A stretch of DNA of 64,000 nucleotides from Oscillospiraceae bacterium. Lineage in GTDB: Bacteria; Bacillota; Clostridia; Oscillospirales; Ruminococcaceae. Under the pieces are notes generated by a model, which had not been told where the DNA came from, made no database searches, and saw nothing but the letters and a program-made list of their open reading frames with translations. Shown here piece after piece: positions 35,708 to 44,038 of this stretch. Location of the stretch: the NCBI GenBank assembly GCA_021769725.1, contig JAETSI010000013.1:1-64000 (forward strand), given 5' to 3'. A program made the position numbers and the translations under genes. Position 1 is the stretch's first letter. Each line of letters opens with the position of its first letter.

Positions 35708-35812
35708 ATACTAATCACGACTTGCCATACGAAAGTATGTCTGCGGCTGATTTCTTTGATTGACAAAATGCTGTTTGCCAATCTTTTTATCAGTTCGATC
35801 AGTGATTAGTAT
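35708..35812 (-). ncRNA. Structured 5' leader with a predicted three-way junction
   Basis: The outer arms ATACTAATCAC (35708-35718) and GTGATTAGTAT (35802-35812) pair perfectly. Inside lie a tight hairpin (CATAC, 4-nt loop, GTATG) and a longer arm in which CTGAT pairs with ATCAG and GATTG-A-CAAA pairs with TTTG-C-CAATC. The promoter at 35844-35872 would transcribe the whole element ahead of the unknown protein gene. A cis-acting RNA is one reading; a small palindromic transposable element is the other. No known riboswitch class was recognised. Confidence 0.5.
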
Positions 35813-35843
35813 CAGAATTGTTTTGCGTATTTTTTATACAGTA

Positions 35844-35872
35844 ATTATACACTATTTTTTATAAGAATTCAA
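35844..35872 (-). promoter_or_regulatory. Promoter of the unknown protein gene and its leader
   Basis: On the - strand TTGAAT (35867-35872), 17 bp, TATAAT (35844-35849). Transcription should begin near 35837, leaving a leader of about 160 nt. Confidence 0.75.
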
Positions 35873-36002
35873 TTAAAAAATTTCTCTTTGTACAGAAATA
35901 CAAATTTATTGTTATTTTGGACAAAAATGCAGATAAATATTGATGTAAAATAATAAAAATTGTGCATTTTCTTAAATTTCTGTTATTTTTTTATCTAACC
36001 AC

Positions 36003-36031
36003 TTGAAAAAATTTCCGATTTGGAGTATAAT
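36003..36031 (+). promoter_or_regulatory. Promoter of gapA
   Basis: TTGAAA (36003-36008), 17 bp, TATAAT (36026-36031), with a strongly AT-rich upstream region that could act as an UP element. The leader is about 25 nt with AGGAGG. Confidence 0.85.
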
Positions 36032-36064
36032 ATATATGTAAATTTATTTAGGAGGTAATTTCCA

Positions 36065-37102
36065 ATGTCAGTTAAAGTTGCTATTAATGGTTTCGGCCGT
36101 ATTGGTCGTCTTGCATTCAGACAGATGTTCGGCGCAGAGGGTTACGAGGTAGTTGCAATTAACGATCTTACAAAGCCTTCAATGCTCGCTCAGCTTCTCA
36201 AGTATGATACAGCTCAGGGTGGTTACTGCGGCAGAATCGGCGAGAATCTTCACACTGTTGAAGCAGACGACGAGGCTGGTACAATCACTGTAGACGGCAA
36301 GACACTTACAATTTATGCTAAGGCTAACGCTGCTGAACTCCCTTGGGGTGAGATCGGTGTTGACGTAGTTCTTGAGTGCACAGGTTTCTACTGCTCTAAG
36401 GACAAGTCTATGGCACATATCACAGCAGGTGCTAAGAAGGTTGTTATTTCTGCTCCCGCAGGCAGCGACCTCAAGACAATCGTATTCAGCGTAAACGAGG
36501 ATACTCTTACAGCTGACGATCAGATCATCTCTGCTGCTTCATGCACAACAAACTGTCTCGCTCCTATGGCTAAGGCTCTTAATGATTATGCTCCTATCCA
36601 GAGCGGTATCATGAGCACTATTCACGCTTATACAGGCGATCAGATGATTCTTGACGGTCCTCACAGAAAGGGCGACCTCAGAAGAGCAAGAGCCGGCGCT
36701 GCTAACATTGTTCCTAACTCAACAGGCGCTGCTAAGGCTATCGGTCTTGTAATTCCTGAACTCAACGGCAAGCTCATCGGTTCTGCACAGAGAGTTCCTG
36801 TTCCTACAGGTTCTACAACAATCCTTACAGCTGTTGTTAAGGGTGCAGACGTTACTAAGGAAGGCATCAATGCTGCTATGAAGGCTGCCGCTTCCGAGTC
36901 TTTCGGCTACAACGAGGATCAGATCGTTTCTTCTGACGTTATCGGTATGAAGTACGGCTCGCTCTTCGATGCTACTCAGACAATGGTTGCTAAGATTGCT
37001 GACGATCTTTATGAGGTTCAGGTAGTTTCATGGTATGATAACGAGAATTCTTACACATCACAGATGGTAAGAACTATCAAGTATTTTGCTGAACTTGGTT
37101 AA
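36065..37102 (+). CDS. gapA: Glyceraldehyde-3-phosphate dehydrogenase
   Basis: This glycolytic enzyme makes 1,3-bisphosphoglycerate with NAD. The 345-residue protein has the Rossmann start [16 protein letters not shown] and the active-site [10 protein letters not shown] with the catalytic cysteine near residue 161. Its codon use is strongly biased, as expected of a highly expressed gene. It has its own promoter and terminator. Confidence 0.97.
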   Translation: MSVKVAINGFGRIGRLAFRQMFGAEGYEVVAINDLTKPSMLAQLLKYDTAQGGYCGRIGENLHTVEADDEAGTITVDGKTLTIYAKANAAELPWGEIGVDVVLECTGFYCSKDKSMAHITAGAKKVVISAPAGSDLKTIVFSVNEDTLTADDQIISAASCTTNCLAPMAKALNDYAPIQSGIMSTIHAYTGDQMILDGPHRKGDLRRARAGAANIVPNSTGAAKAIGLVIPELNGKLIGSAQRVPVPTGSTTILTAVVKGADVTKEGINAAMKAAASESFGYNEDQIVSSDVIGMKYGSLFDATQTMVAKIADDLYEVQVVSWYDNENSYTSQMVRTIKYFAELG

Positions 37103-37120
37103 TTAATTACTATGAGTATA

Positions 37121-37149
37121 AAAGGGGACGGTCGTGTACCGTCCTCTTT
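37121..37149 (+). terminator. Terminator of gapA
   Basis: AAAGGGGACGGT (37121-37132) pairs with ACCGTCCTCTTT (37138-37149), 12 bp with one G-T pair. It lies before the start codon of the next gene and rules out the longer N-terminus of that frame. Confidence 0.8.
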
Positions 37150-37168
37150 CTATATGGAGGAAATTGAT

Positions 37169-37834
37169 ATGGGCAACCGAAATTATAATAATCAGAACTA
37201 CAACAATCAGAATTATCAGGCAAGTCCTTTTCAAATGCAGAATCCGCAGCCGGTCAAGAAGAAATCAAAGGCTGCTATTATAGCTGTTATAGTGGTTATC
37301 ATTGCCATTGCTGCGGCAGTCGGGGCAATAGTTTTTAAAATCGTTTCAGAAAACGCAGAAGAATCCGAACGTGAAAAAAAGCCGTATCTCGGTGGAAATT
37401 ATGTGGTTAAGTCGAAAGTAGCAAGCGCCAATTCTACAGCGGCTTCTGTTTATGCTGCGGTAGATACTGTCCTCACAGAACTTGATGAAGAGGGATGTGA
37501 CACTGGTAAAATTGAGTACATATCGCATAACAAGGATGATAACTTTGTCGATATTTCCGGTAATTCCCGTGGAATAGACGGTGAGCGTGTTTACAATAAA
37601 ATAGAGGAATATTTCAGTGAAGCGGAAAACATAGATTTCGTGGCAAAAATTGATAACGGCTACTGTACGGCGGTTATAACAGCATCGGATGAGTCTTACT
37701 GGGGAACAAAGCCTATTGTCATGCGGTTTGATGATTACAAAAATGCTGACAGCAAATTTACAATTGAAGATGTCATGAAAAAAATGGAGGAGGAGTTCGG
37801 CTCTGAGTACGAATTTGACGACTATGAGGACTGA
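37169..37834 (+). CDS. Single-pass membrane protein of unknown function
   Basis: This 221-residue protein has an Asn/Gln/Tyr-rich N-terminus with a repeated NYNNQ unit (to about residue 20), a basic KKKSK stretch, one strong membrane helix (about 36-58) and an external acidic domain. The extended frame begins at 37112 but would cross the gapA terminator; GGAGG directly before ATG 37169 decides the start. I do not recognise the outer domain. Confidence 0.7.
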   Translation: MGNRNYNNQNYNNQNYQASPFQMQNPQPVKKKSKAAIIAVIVVIIAIAAAVGAIVFKIVSENAEESEREKKPYLGGNYVVKSKVASANSTAASVYAAVDTVLTELDEEGCDTGKIEYISHNKDDNFVDISGNSRGIDGERVYNKIEEYFSEAENIDFVAKIDNGYCTAVITASDESYWGTKPIVMRFDDYKNADSKFTIEDVMKKMEEEFGSEYEFDDYED

Positions 37835-37859
37835 TCCTGCTTGAAAAATATCTGCAAAA

Positions 37860-37890
37860 AAGCGGCGCTGTCAGAAAGGCAGTGCCGCTT
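37860..37890 (-). terminator. Terminator of the DUF4234 gene
   Basis: AAGCGGCGCTG (37860-37870) pairs with CAGTGCCGCTT (37880-37890), with a T5 run on the - strand side. It may also stop the + strand gene upstream. Confidence 0.75.
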
Positions 37891-37900
37891 GCTGTAAACA

Positions 37901-38416
37901 TCAGACAAGATTATTAATTTCGTTCTGCATAAGAGCATATGCAACAATTCCTAATCCAAAGATTGTAAGAATAAGATAAACCACACCCTGATTTGCGGGA
38001 GCAAGACCTTTTGCTCTGCGGGCGGTGTCGATTCTTTCTCCCTGCTTATACGCCCAGTAGAATCCGTAGATGCCACAGGTTATGAGAGTATATACAAAAG
38101 CAGTTCCGCCGCTGGCTCCGGTAAAGTCATTAGACAATGTTCTCGTATCATCGGTAAGTGAGATGAACCAGAAAATACCGTAAATTCCGCAGGTGACGAT
38201 AGAGAGTATTATGCAGGTTGCAATAGAACGTACCTGAACCATAGGGGAAGACCCATATGTATTCTGGTATTGGTTCTGCTGCTGGAACTGCGGTGATGCC
38301 GGAGACTGATAATTCTGCTGTCTGTTCTGGAAAGCCTGATTCGTATTATTCGCAGCGCCGCAGTTCGGACAGAAATTTTCTCCGTTGAGTTCTTTTCCGC
38401 AGTAATTACATTTCAT
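37901..38416 (-). CDS. Zinc-ribbon membrane protein with DUF4234-like domain
   Basis: This 171-residue protein begins with a zinc ribbon (CNYCGKEL and FCPNCG), followed by a Gln/Asn-rich linker and a C-terminal part with three to four membrane helices carrying ILSIVTCGIYGIFWF and LITCGIYGFYWAYKQGERID, the DUF4234 pattern. ATG 38416 with AAGGAG is preferred to the in-frame start 30 bp upstream. The role of the family is unknown. Confidence 0.8.
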   Translation of the reverse strand: MKCNYCGKELNGENFCPNCGAANNTNQAFQNRQQNYQSPASPQFQQQNQYQNTYGSSPMVQVRSIATCIILSIVTCGIYGIFWFISLTDDTRTLSNDFTGASGGTAFVYTLITCGIYGFYWAYKQGERIDTARRAKGLAPANQGVVYLILTIFGLGIVAYALMQNEINNLV

Positions 38417-38446
38417 ATAAAACACTCCTTGCTTTTGTGTTGACAA

Positions 38447-38755
38447 GCTAACACAAATATATTCATATAATTATACACTTTAATAATGATAGTTAAGTGA
38501 CAATTGTGTGATAAAAAGGTGTGAATGTAATATTGGCAATAAGAAACAAAGATAATAATTGCATATGCGCAAACGGCCAAAATAGGATTTATCTGCATTT
38601 TTTTATAAAAAAATGCGAGAAAAGGCTTGACTTTTCCGGATATATGTGGTATAATTGATTTACCTCGACAGGGGCTTATTTTTATGCCTGATACGAGGGA
38701 GGCAAACAACCTACCTCCGCCGGTCGGAGGAAGTACTAAATCAGGAGGTGCCGAT
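38447..38755. other. Intergenic region before rpmG with structured leader
   Basis: It holds the rpmG promoter (38627-38655). The following leader can fold into a first hairpin, CCTCG (38663-38667) with CGAGG (38694-38698) and CAGG with CCTG inside it, and a second, CCTCCG (38714-38719) with CGGAGG (38725-38730). The rest is AT-rich with no gene seen. Confidence 0.55.
38627..38655 (+). promoter_or_regulatory. Promoter of rpmG-secE-nusG
   Basis: TTGACT (38627-38632), 17 bp, TATAAT (38650-38655), preceding a leader of about 95 nt. Confidence 0.87.
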
Positions 38756-38905
38756 ATGAGAGTAAAGGTTACTTTAGCTTGCACAGAGTGCAAACAGCGC
38801 AACTATGTTTCCAAGAAGAATAAGAAGAATGACCCTGACAGACTCGAAATGATGAAGCATTGCAAGTTCTGCAGAAAGCATACTCTTCACAAAGAAACAA
38901 AGTAA
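38756..38905 (+). CDS. rpmG: 50S ribosomal protein L33
   Basis: This 49-residue protein [20 protein letters not shown] is L33 with two CxxC pairs (TECKQ, CKFC) of the zinc-binding type. AGGAGG precedes ATG 38756; the frame is open upstream but that part is leader. It begins the usual rpmG-secE-nusG order. Confidence 0.95.
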   Translation: MRVKVTLACTECKQRNYVSKKNKKNDPDRLEMMKHCKFCRKHTLHKETK

Positions 38906-38922
38906 TCGGAAGGGGTATTTTT

Positions 38923-39159
38923 ATGGCTAAGGATACAACTTCAGAAAAGAAGTCCGAAAAAAACGGCAATAAAAAGCCGGGTAAGATCCGCAAATGGTTC
39001 AAGGACCTCAAAATTGAATTCAAAAAAGTGGTTTGGCCTTCAAAGAAAACCGTTGCAGACAATACATCCGTTGTAGTTGGAGTAATTGCTCTTGCAGCCG
39101 TTCTCGTGGGTCTGCTGGACACGGGCTTCCTGGAGCTCATGCGGCTGATCTATCGCTAA
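38923..39159 (+). CDS. secE: Preprotein translocase subunit SecE
   Basis: This 78-residue protein has a basic N-terminus, the signature FKKVVWPSKKT (about residues 33-43) and one C-terminal membrane helix. ATG 38923 follows GGAAGGGG. It clamps SecY in the translocon. Confidence 0.95.
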   Translation: MAKDTTSEKKSEKNGNKKPGKIRKWFKDLKIEFKKVVWPSKKTVADNTSVVVGVIALAAVLVGLLDTGFLELMRLIYR

Positions 39160-39186
39160 ACCTTTGGGAATCTGAGGAGGATTATT

Positions 39187-39717
39187 ATGTCAGAAGCAGG
39201 AAAGTGGTATGTTATCCACACGTATTCAGGCTACGAAAACAAGGTTGCCCAGAATATTGAAAAGGTTGTTGAAAACCGTAAGCTTCATGATCTTATCCAA
39301 GAGGTCAGAGTTCCAACCGAAAAGGTGACGGAGATCACCGACGGAAAAACAAAAGAGATCGAACGAAAGACCTATCCGGGTTACGTTCTGGTCAAAATGA
39401 TTGTTACTGACGACTCGTGGTATGTCGTAAGAAATACCAGAGGCTGCACCGGCTTTGTCGGTCCTGCTTCCGAGCCTACTCCACTTTCTGAAGAAGAAGT
39501 AAAATCTCTCTTCGGAATTGATGTTGCTTCATCCGTTGAGGTCAATTTCAGCGTCGGAGACAGGGTACAGATCTCAGGAACTGCTATGGACGGTTTTATC
39601 GGCGTTGTTCAGAACATCAATCTCGACGACCGTTCCGTTGATCTTCTTGTATCAATGTTCGGCCGTGAAACACCCACCACACTGCCTCTGAGTCAGGTAA
39701 TTAAGGTGGATGATTAA
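39187..39717 (+). CDS. nusG: Transcription elongation factor NusG
   Basis: This 176-residue protein has the NGN domain (WYVIHTYSGYENKVAQNIE) and a C-terminal KOW domain (VNFSVGDRVQISGTAMDGF). It binds RNA polymerase and, in Firmicutes, supports pausing. It has a strong GAGGAGG site and normal length. Confidence 0.97.
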   Translation: MSEAGKWYVIHTYSGYENKVAQNIEKVVENRKLHDLIQEVRVPTEKVTEITDGKTKEIERKTYPGYVLVKMIVTDDSWYVVRNTRGCTGFVGPASEPTPLSEEEVKSLFGIDVASSVEVNFSVGDRVQISGTAMDGFIGVVQNINLDDRSVDLLVSMFGRETPTTLPLSQVIKVDD

Positions 39718-39748
39718 CAAGGTCAAAAAAGAAGTCCGGAGGACTTCA

Positions 39749-39788
39749 GTGGGAGAGGTAAAATAAGTCTTGCCTCGCCATTTACCAC
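39749..39788 (+). promoter_or_regulatory. Leader motif before rplK (candidate L1 autoregulatory site)
   Basis: GTGGGAG (39749-39755) and TTACCAC (39782-39788) bracket an inner stem GAGGTAA/TTGCCTC (39755-39761 with 39770-39776). The result is a 4-bp helix, an asymmetric internal loop and a 7-bp helix, the layout known for ribosomal protein L1 mRNA sites. A hairpin GAAGTCC-GGA-GGACTTC lies just before it (39731-39747). Confidence 0.55.
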
Positions 39789-39809
39789 ATTTATGGAGGT
39801 GCGAATTAC

Positions 39810-40235
39810 ATGGCACAGAAAGTAGTTGGCTACATTAAGCTTCAGATCGCAGCAGGAAAGGCCACTCCTGCACCGCCTGTAGGACCGGCTCTTGGTCAGC
39901 ATGGCGTAAATATCATGGCATTCACAAAGGAATTCAATGAGAGAACGAAGAACGACATTGGAATGATTATTCCTGTTGTTATTACAGTATATGCAGATCG
40001 TTCATTCTCATTTATAACAAAGACTCCCCCCGCAGCAGTTCTTATCAAGAAAGCTTGCAATATTAACAGCGGTTCCGGAGTACCTAACAAGACAAAGGTA
40101 GCAAATATTACTAAAGAGCAGGTTCAGAAGATCGCAGAGCAGAAGATGCCCGATCTTAACGCTGGTTCACTTGAAGCAGCTATGAGCATGATCGCAGGAA
40201 CAGCTCGCTCAATGGGCGTTGTAGTTGTTGACTGA
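39810..40235 (+). CDS. rplK: 50S ribosomal protein L11
   Basis: This 141-residue protein is L11: [20 protein letters not shown] (residues 7-26) and a C-terminal rRNA-binding domain with NSGSGVPNK and TARSMGV. It forms the GTPase-associated centre with 23S rRNA. Confidence 0.97.
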   Translation: MAQKVVGYIKLQIAAGKATPAPPVGPALGQHGVNIMAFTKEFNERTKNDIGMIIPVVITVYADRSFSFITKTPPAAVLIKKACNINSGSGVPNKTKVANITKEQVQKIAEQKMPDLNAGSLEAAMSMIAGTARSMGVVVVD

Positions 40236-40318
40236 TTTTGAATGAAGACGGTAGGGGCAATCAGGCTCTGTAATCCCGTTCTGACTTCTCTGAGCTGTCG
40301 CTAAGACAGGCTATATTG

Positions 40319-40370
40319 GTGGGAGGAAAATTCCGCTAACCGGTTAGCTATAGGCAATCGGTATTACCAC
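40319..40370 (+). promoter_or_regulatory. Leader motif before rplA (second candidate L1 site)
   Basis: GTGGGAG (40319-40325) and TTACCAC (40364-40370) repeat the outer sequences of the rplK leader motif. Between them lies the palindrome GCTAACCGGTTAGC (40335-40348). The whole rplK-rplA gap is 154 nt, long for a ribosomal operon. Confidence 0.5.
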
Positions 40371-40389
40371 TTAAACAGGAGGAAATATA

Positions 40390-41085
40390 ATGAAACACGG
40401 CAAAAAATATGTTGACAGCGCAAAGGCTGTTGATTATGCAAAGCAGTATGAATCTGCAGAAGCTCTTGATCTTGTATGCAAGAATGCAAAGGCTAAGTTT
40501 GACGAGACTGTAGAAGCTCACATTCGTCTCGGCGTTGACTCAAGACACGCTGACCAGCAGGTAAGAGGCGCTGTTGTTCTTCCGAACGGAACAGGTAAGA
40601 GCGTAAGAGTTCTCGTATTCTGCAAAGAAGACAAGTATGAAGCTGCAAAGGCTGCCGGCGCTGAGTACGTTGGCGGTATGGAATTTGTTGATAAGATCAT
40701 GAAGGAAAACTGGATGGACTTCGACGTTGTTGTTGCTTCACCTGACATGATGGGTCTTGTAGGACGTCTCGGTAAGGTTCTCGGACCTCGTGGTCTTATG
40801 CCTAACCCGAAGGCTGGTACTGTAACTCCCGATGTTGCAAAGGCTGTAACAGAAGCAAAGGCAGGTAAGATCGAATATCGTCTTGATAAGACAAACATCA
40901 TTCATTGTCCTATCGGCAAGGTATCTTTCGGTTCTGCTAAGCTTGATGAAAACTTCACAACTCTTATGGAGGCTATTGTTAAGGCTAAGCCTGCTGCTGC
41001 CAAGGGTACTTACCTTAAGAGCTGCACAGTTACTTCAACAATGGGTCCTGGAGTTCCCGTTGCAACCGTTAAGTTCGGCGTTTGA
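40390..41085 (+). CDS. rplA: 50S ribosomal protein L1
   Basis: This 231-residue protein is L1: [15 protein letters not shown] start, [14 protein letters not shown] and the signature [18 protein letters not shown] (about residues 131-148). L1 often represses its own operon. rplJ and rplL do not follow here; the operon ends at the terminator at 41116. Confidence 0.97.
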   Translation: MKHGKKYVDSAKAVDYAKQYESAEALDLVCKNAKAKFDETVEAHIRLGVDSRHADQQVRGAVVLPNGTGKSVRVLVFCKEDKYEAAKAAGAEYVGGMEFVDKIMKENWMDFDVVVASPDMMGLVGRLGKVLGPRGLMPNPKAGTVTPDVAKAVTEAKAGKIEYRLDKTNIIHCPIGKVSFGSAKLDENFTTLMEAIVKAKPAAAKGTYLKSCTVTSTMGPGVPVATVKFGV

Positions 41086-41115
41086 TTCACAGAACTGTTT
41101 TTTATAAGTAATACG

Positions 41116-41146
41116 ATCCTGTCCCGTTATGGGGCAGGATTTTTTG
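41116..41146 (+). terminator. Terminator of the ribosomal protein operon
   Basis: ATCCTGTCCC (41116-41125) pairs with GGGGCAGGAT (41131-41140), followed by T6. Confidence 0.9.
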
Positions 41147-41195
41147 TCATATGCATTCTTTTATCGGAATAATATAGTACCGAGGAGGCGATTTT

Positions 41196-41945
41196 ATGGA
41201 CAAAAATCAACTTGACGAATACAAGCGGGAGATGATGAAACTTTACGGAAAGAGCCATTCAAAGAATATTGAATCTGTTGAAGCTGTATCAACAGTTGTT
41301 CCCGAGGCAGAAGAGAACCTGCCTGATAACATGACAGTACCGGAGGAGGGATTTCAGAATACGGTTTCCACCGAACCGGAGGATGTTGACCCGAATGCAC
41401 CTGATGATACCGCATGGTCAGGGTTCGTAGACGAAGAACCAAATGACATTGATGAACGGTTTCCGGCTCCTGATTTGTCAGAGATCGAAGAAAATCCGGC
41501 GGAAGCAGAGCCTGTATCTGAAGAATCGCTTGGAAATTCAAGCGGATTTATCCTTGTGAACGTCCGTACAGGTGACGAATCATGGGCAATTGAAGGAGCA
41601 GTCGTAGTTATTTCGGCTATCGTAAACGGAAACCGTCTTATCATAGCCACAGGAATTGCCAACAGCAGCGGAACTACACAGCTTTTTGAAGTGCCAGTTC
41701 CCGATCTGAGCTATTCTCAGCAGCCATATTCTCAGACACGTCCCTATAGCCTTTATGACATCAGTGTGACGGCAAACGGCTTTTTTAATGCCAGAAGTGT
41801 GGATGTTCCGGTATTTTCAGGAATCACCTCAATTCAGAATTTCAACATGATACCTGTTCCGCTGCTTATGAAAGAAACAGACGAGACGCTGACAATTTAC
41901 AATCAGGAACCGTTTTTTGGTCTTCCGGAAGAACGGAGGGGGTAA
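41196..41945 (+). CDS. Acidic protein with a carboxypeptidase-regulatory-like domain
   Basis: This 249-residue protein has no signal peptide or membrane helix. Residues 1-110 are acidic and probably disordered. The rest (about 114-225) forms a beta-sandwich-like region with GFILVNVRTG, AVVVISAI and SLYDISVTANGF, which resembles carboxypeptidase regulatory-like (transthyretin-type) domains. GAGGAGG precedes ATG 41196. It abuts the SpoIID-like gene and is likely part of one operon with the next two genes. Its role is unknown. Confidence 0.65.
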   Translation: MDKNQLDEYKREMMKLYGKSHSKNIESVEAVSTVVPEAEENLPDNMTVPEEGFQNTVSTEPEDVDPNAPDDTAWSGFVDEEPNDIDERFPAPDLSEIEENPAEAEPVSEESLGNSSGFILVNVRTGDESWAIEGAVVVISAIVNGNRLIIATGIANSSGTTQLFEVPVPDLSYSQQPYSQTRPYSLYDISVTANGFFNARSVDVPVFSGITSIQNFNMIPVPLLMKETDETLTIYNQEPFFGLPEERRG

Positions 41946-41946
41946 T

Positions 41947-43344
41947 ATGCTGACAGGAACTCCCTTTATTCCCGAAACAATAACAGTTCATCTGGGAACG
42001 CCTGATTCGGATGCTCCCAATGTTACGGTGAGTTTTCCATCTTATATCAAAAATGTTGCGTCAAGCGAGATATATCCTACGTGGCCGGAAAATGCTCTGA
42101 GAGCCAACATATACGTAATTGTAACATATGCCCTCAACAGAATTTACACAGAATGGTACAGATCAAGAGGATATGACTTTGACATCACTTCCACTACGCA
42201 GTATGACCAGAAATTTATAAACGGCCGTGAGATATTTGAGAATATAAGTTATCTTGTGGACGAACTTTTCAATGATTACGTAACACGTTCCGGCTACATA
42301 GAGCCGTTATTTACGGCTTTCTGCAACGGAACTACAACGACTTGCGACGGTCTTTCGCAGTGGGGAACGGTAGATCTTGCCAACAGGGGTATGACGCCTT
42401 TTGAAATTCTTCAGTATTATTACGGTGAAAACATTGAATTGGTCAAAGATGCTCCGGTTAAGAGCGCTGCTCCGTCATATCCGGGTATTGAGCTTAAACT
42501 TGGTTCTGGTGGAAATGATGTGCGTTCAATGCAGATCTTTCTCAACAGGATCTCGGCAAATTATCCGGCAATACCGAAAATTCCGGCGACTGACGGAATT
42601 TTTGACGAGCCGACAGAAGCTGCTGTCAGGAAATTTCAGGAGATTTTCGACCTTGAACCAACCGGCATTGTTAACGCTGCTACCTGGTATAGGATAACCT
42701 ATATCTACACAAGCGTCAAGCGCCTTGCGGAGCTGAATTCAGAGGGCGTAAGACTTGAGGATGTCATGAATATTTATACTGAGGATCTTCATGTTGGGAT
42801 GCAGAGTCCGGAGGTAAGTACATTTCAGTATTATCTTGCCGTTATCGGAGCATACTATGAAGCAGTTGAACCAGTTGCAATCACGGGGTATTTTGGAGAA
42901 AATACCGAGCGTTCAGTAAAGTCATTTCAACGTGTTTTCGGACTTCCGCAGACAGGAGAGATAGACCGTGCCACACGCAATGATCTTTTTCGTGCATATG
43001 AGGGAATAGTTCAGTCAGTGCCGCCGCAGTCTGTGGATGTTGTGCTGTATCCCGGAACAGTTCTTCGTGAGGGCGTATCTGGGGAATATGTGAAGATTCT
43101 TCAGGAGTACCTTTCTTATATAAGCGAAACATATAAAAATATACCGGCAGTCAGCAATACAGGTTATTTCGGTCCGCTTACAAAACAGTCTGTAATTGCT
43201 TTTCAGAATCAGTTTGGTATTAATCCTACAGGAATGGTTGGCGCAGTGACATGGGATAAAATCGCTGAAGTTTATTCCGACCTGAAATTTGGTTTTGATA
43301 AACGGCCGTATCAGAATCCCGGATATATTATTACACAGGCATGA
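41947..43344 (+). CDS. SpoIID-like domain protein with three peptidoglycan-binding domains
   Basis: The N-terminal 160 residues fit the SpoIID/LytB fold: YIKNVASSEIYPTWPENALR (residues 33-52), with a glutamate at residue 41 aligned to the catalytic one of SpoIID lytic transglycosylases, and TCDGLSQWGTVDLANRGMTP near 140. Three PG_binding_1 repeats follow (about 185-255, 280-350, 375-445), each with a DG/GYFG...AVxxFQ pattern. No signal peptide is seen. GGAGGGGG precedes ATG 41947. Known SpoIID acts in sporulation engulfment; here the enzyme may act on spore or cell wall glycan, but export is unexplained. Confidence 0.75.
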   Translation: MLTGTPFIPETITVHLGTPDSDAPNVTVSFPSYIKNVASSEIYPTWPENALRANIYVIVTYALNRIYTEWYRSRGYDFDITSTTQYDQKFINGREIFENISYLVDELFNDYVTRSGYIEPLFTAFCNGTTTTCDGLSQWGTVDLANRGMTPFEILQYYYGENIELVKDAPVKSAAPSYPGIELKLGSGGNDVRSMQIFLNRISANYPAIPKIPATDGIFDEPTEAAVRKFQEIFDLEPTGIVNAATWYRITYIYTSVKRLAELNSEGVRLEDVMNIYTEDLHVGMQSPEVSTFQYYLAVIGAYYEAVEPVAITGYFGENTERSVKSFQRVFGLPQTGEIDRATRNDLFRAYEGIVQSVPPQSVDVVLYPGTVLREGVSGEYVKILQEYLSYISETYKNIPAVSNTGYFGPLTKQSVIAFQNQFGINPTGMVGAVTWDKIAEVYSDLKFGFDKRPYQNPGYIITQA

Positions 43345-43360
43345 AAGGAGACGATTTTTG

Positions 43361-43876
43361 ATGCCATATACGAATGCACAGAAAAAACAGCATATAAAGG
43401 AGGTACAGACATATTTGTATGCTATTTCACTGTTTGACACTTTAATTCCACAGATCATTCCCGACGGTATCTACGGCAGCGAGACTTCTACGGCAGTCAG
43501 GGCATTTCAGCGCGAATATGGTTTGCCTGACACTGGAAATGTAGATTCTGCTACGTGGAATAAAATCGTTGGAGTTTACAGAACTCATATTAATTCAGCG
43601 CCTTGTTCCCTTAACTGTTTCCCGTCACAGAAATATTCCATTAAAAGTGGAGATAACGGCGAGTTGGTTTATATTATTCAGGTAATGCTGGAGGGACTTC
43701 GCAAGAATTTCGATAATTTTCCGGCAACAACAGTCTGCGGAAATTACAATGCAGATACCGTTAAGGCCGTAAAAATGTTTCAGCAGAAGGTTGGTCTGTC
43801 TCAGAACGGAATCATGGACTGCAAAACATGGAATATGCTCGTAAATTGCTGCGAACATACTCATAAGACTATATAG
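43361..43876 (+). CDS. Protein of two peptidoglycan-binding domains
   Basis: This 171-residue protein is little more than two PG_binding_1 domains (about 12-75 and 90-160), with GIYGSETSTAVRAFQREYGL and ADTVKAVKMFQQKVGL. It has no catalytic domain and no signal peptide. AAAGGAG precedes ATG 43361. The stop codon TAG falls at the start of a partial MITE copy, so the gene may once have been longer. It completes the module with the SpoIID-like protein. Confidence 0.72.
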   Translation: MPYTNAQKKQHIKEVQTYLYAISLFDTLIPQIIPDGIYGSETSTAVRAFQREYGLPDTGNVDSATWNKIVGVYRTHINSAPCSLNCFPSQKYSIKSGDNGELVYIIQVMLEGLRKNFDNFPATTVCGNYNADTVKAVKMFQQKVGLSQNGIMDCKTWNMLVNCCEHTHKTI

Positions 43877-43950
43877 GTAACACCGCACAAAGACTGCCTG
43901 GCGGCTTTGTACCGGATATGCCTGCGATTTTTCCGTCATCTTGCACAAAA
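43871..43950. mobile_element. MITE-like element, partial copy 3
   Basis: TATAGGTAACACCGCACAAAG-type sequence begins here and continues with a CGGCTTTG block and TTTTCCGTCATCTTGCACA, both matching the left half of copy 2 (19231-19435). The right inverted end is missing; the gltX promoter follows. Confidence 0.65.
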
Positions 43951-43968
43951 GCAGAATCTTATTCAATA

Positions 43969-43997
43969 TTGACAAAATATAAGTATTATGGTATAAT
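43969..43997 (+). promoter_or_regulatory. Promoter of gltX-metG
   Basis: TTGACA (43969-43974), 17 bp, TATAAT (43992-43997). The leader is only about 35 nt, too short for a T-box. Confidence 0.88.
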
Positions 43998-44038
43998 TAC
44001 ACTGTTTGAACAAAATCAAAATTAAGGATTGATAAAAT

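Noticed and set aside
37112..37168. Longer start of the membrane protein gene after gapA
   Set aside because: It would place the gapA terminator inside the coding region; GGAGG lies before ATG 37169.
43998..44038. T-box before gltX-metG
   Set aside because: The leader is only about 40 nt and lacks the T-box sequence and structure.
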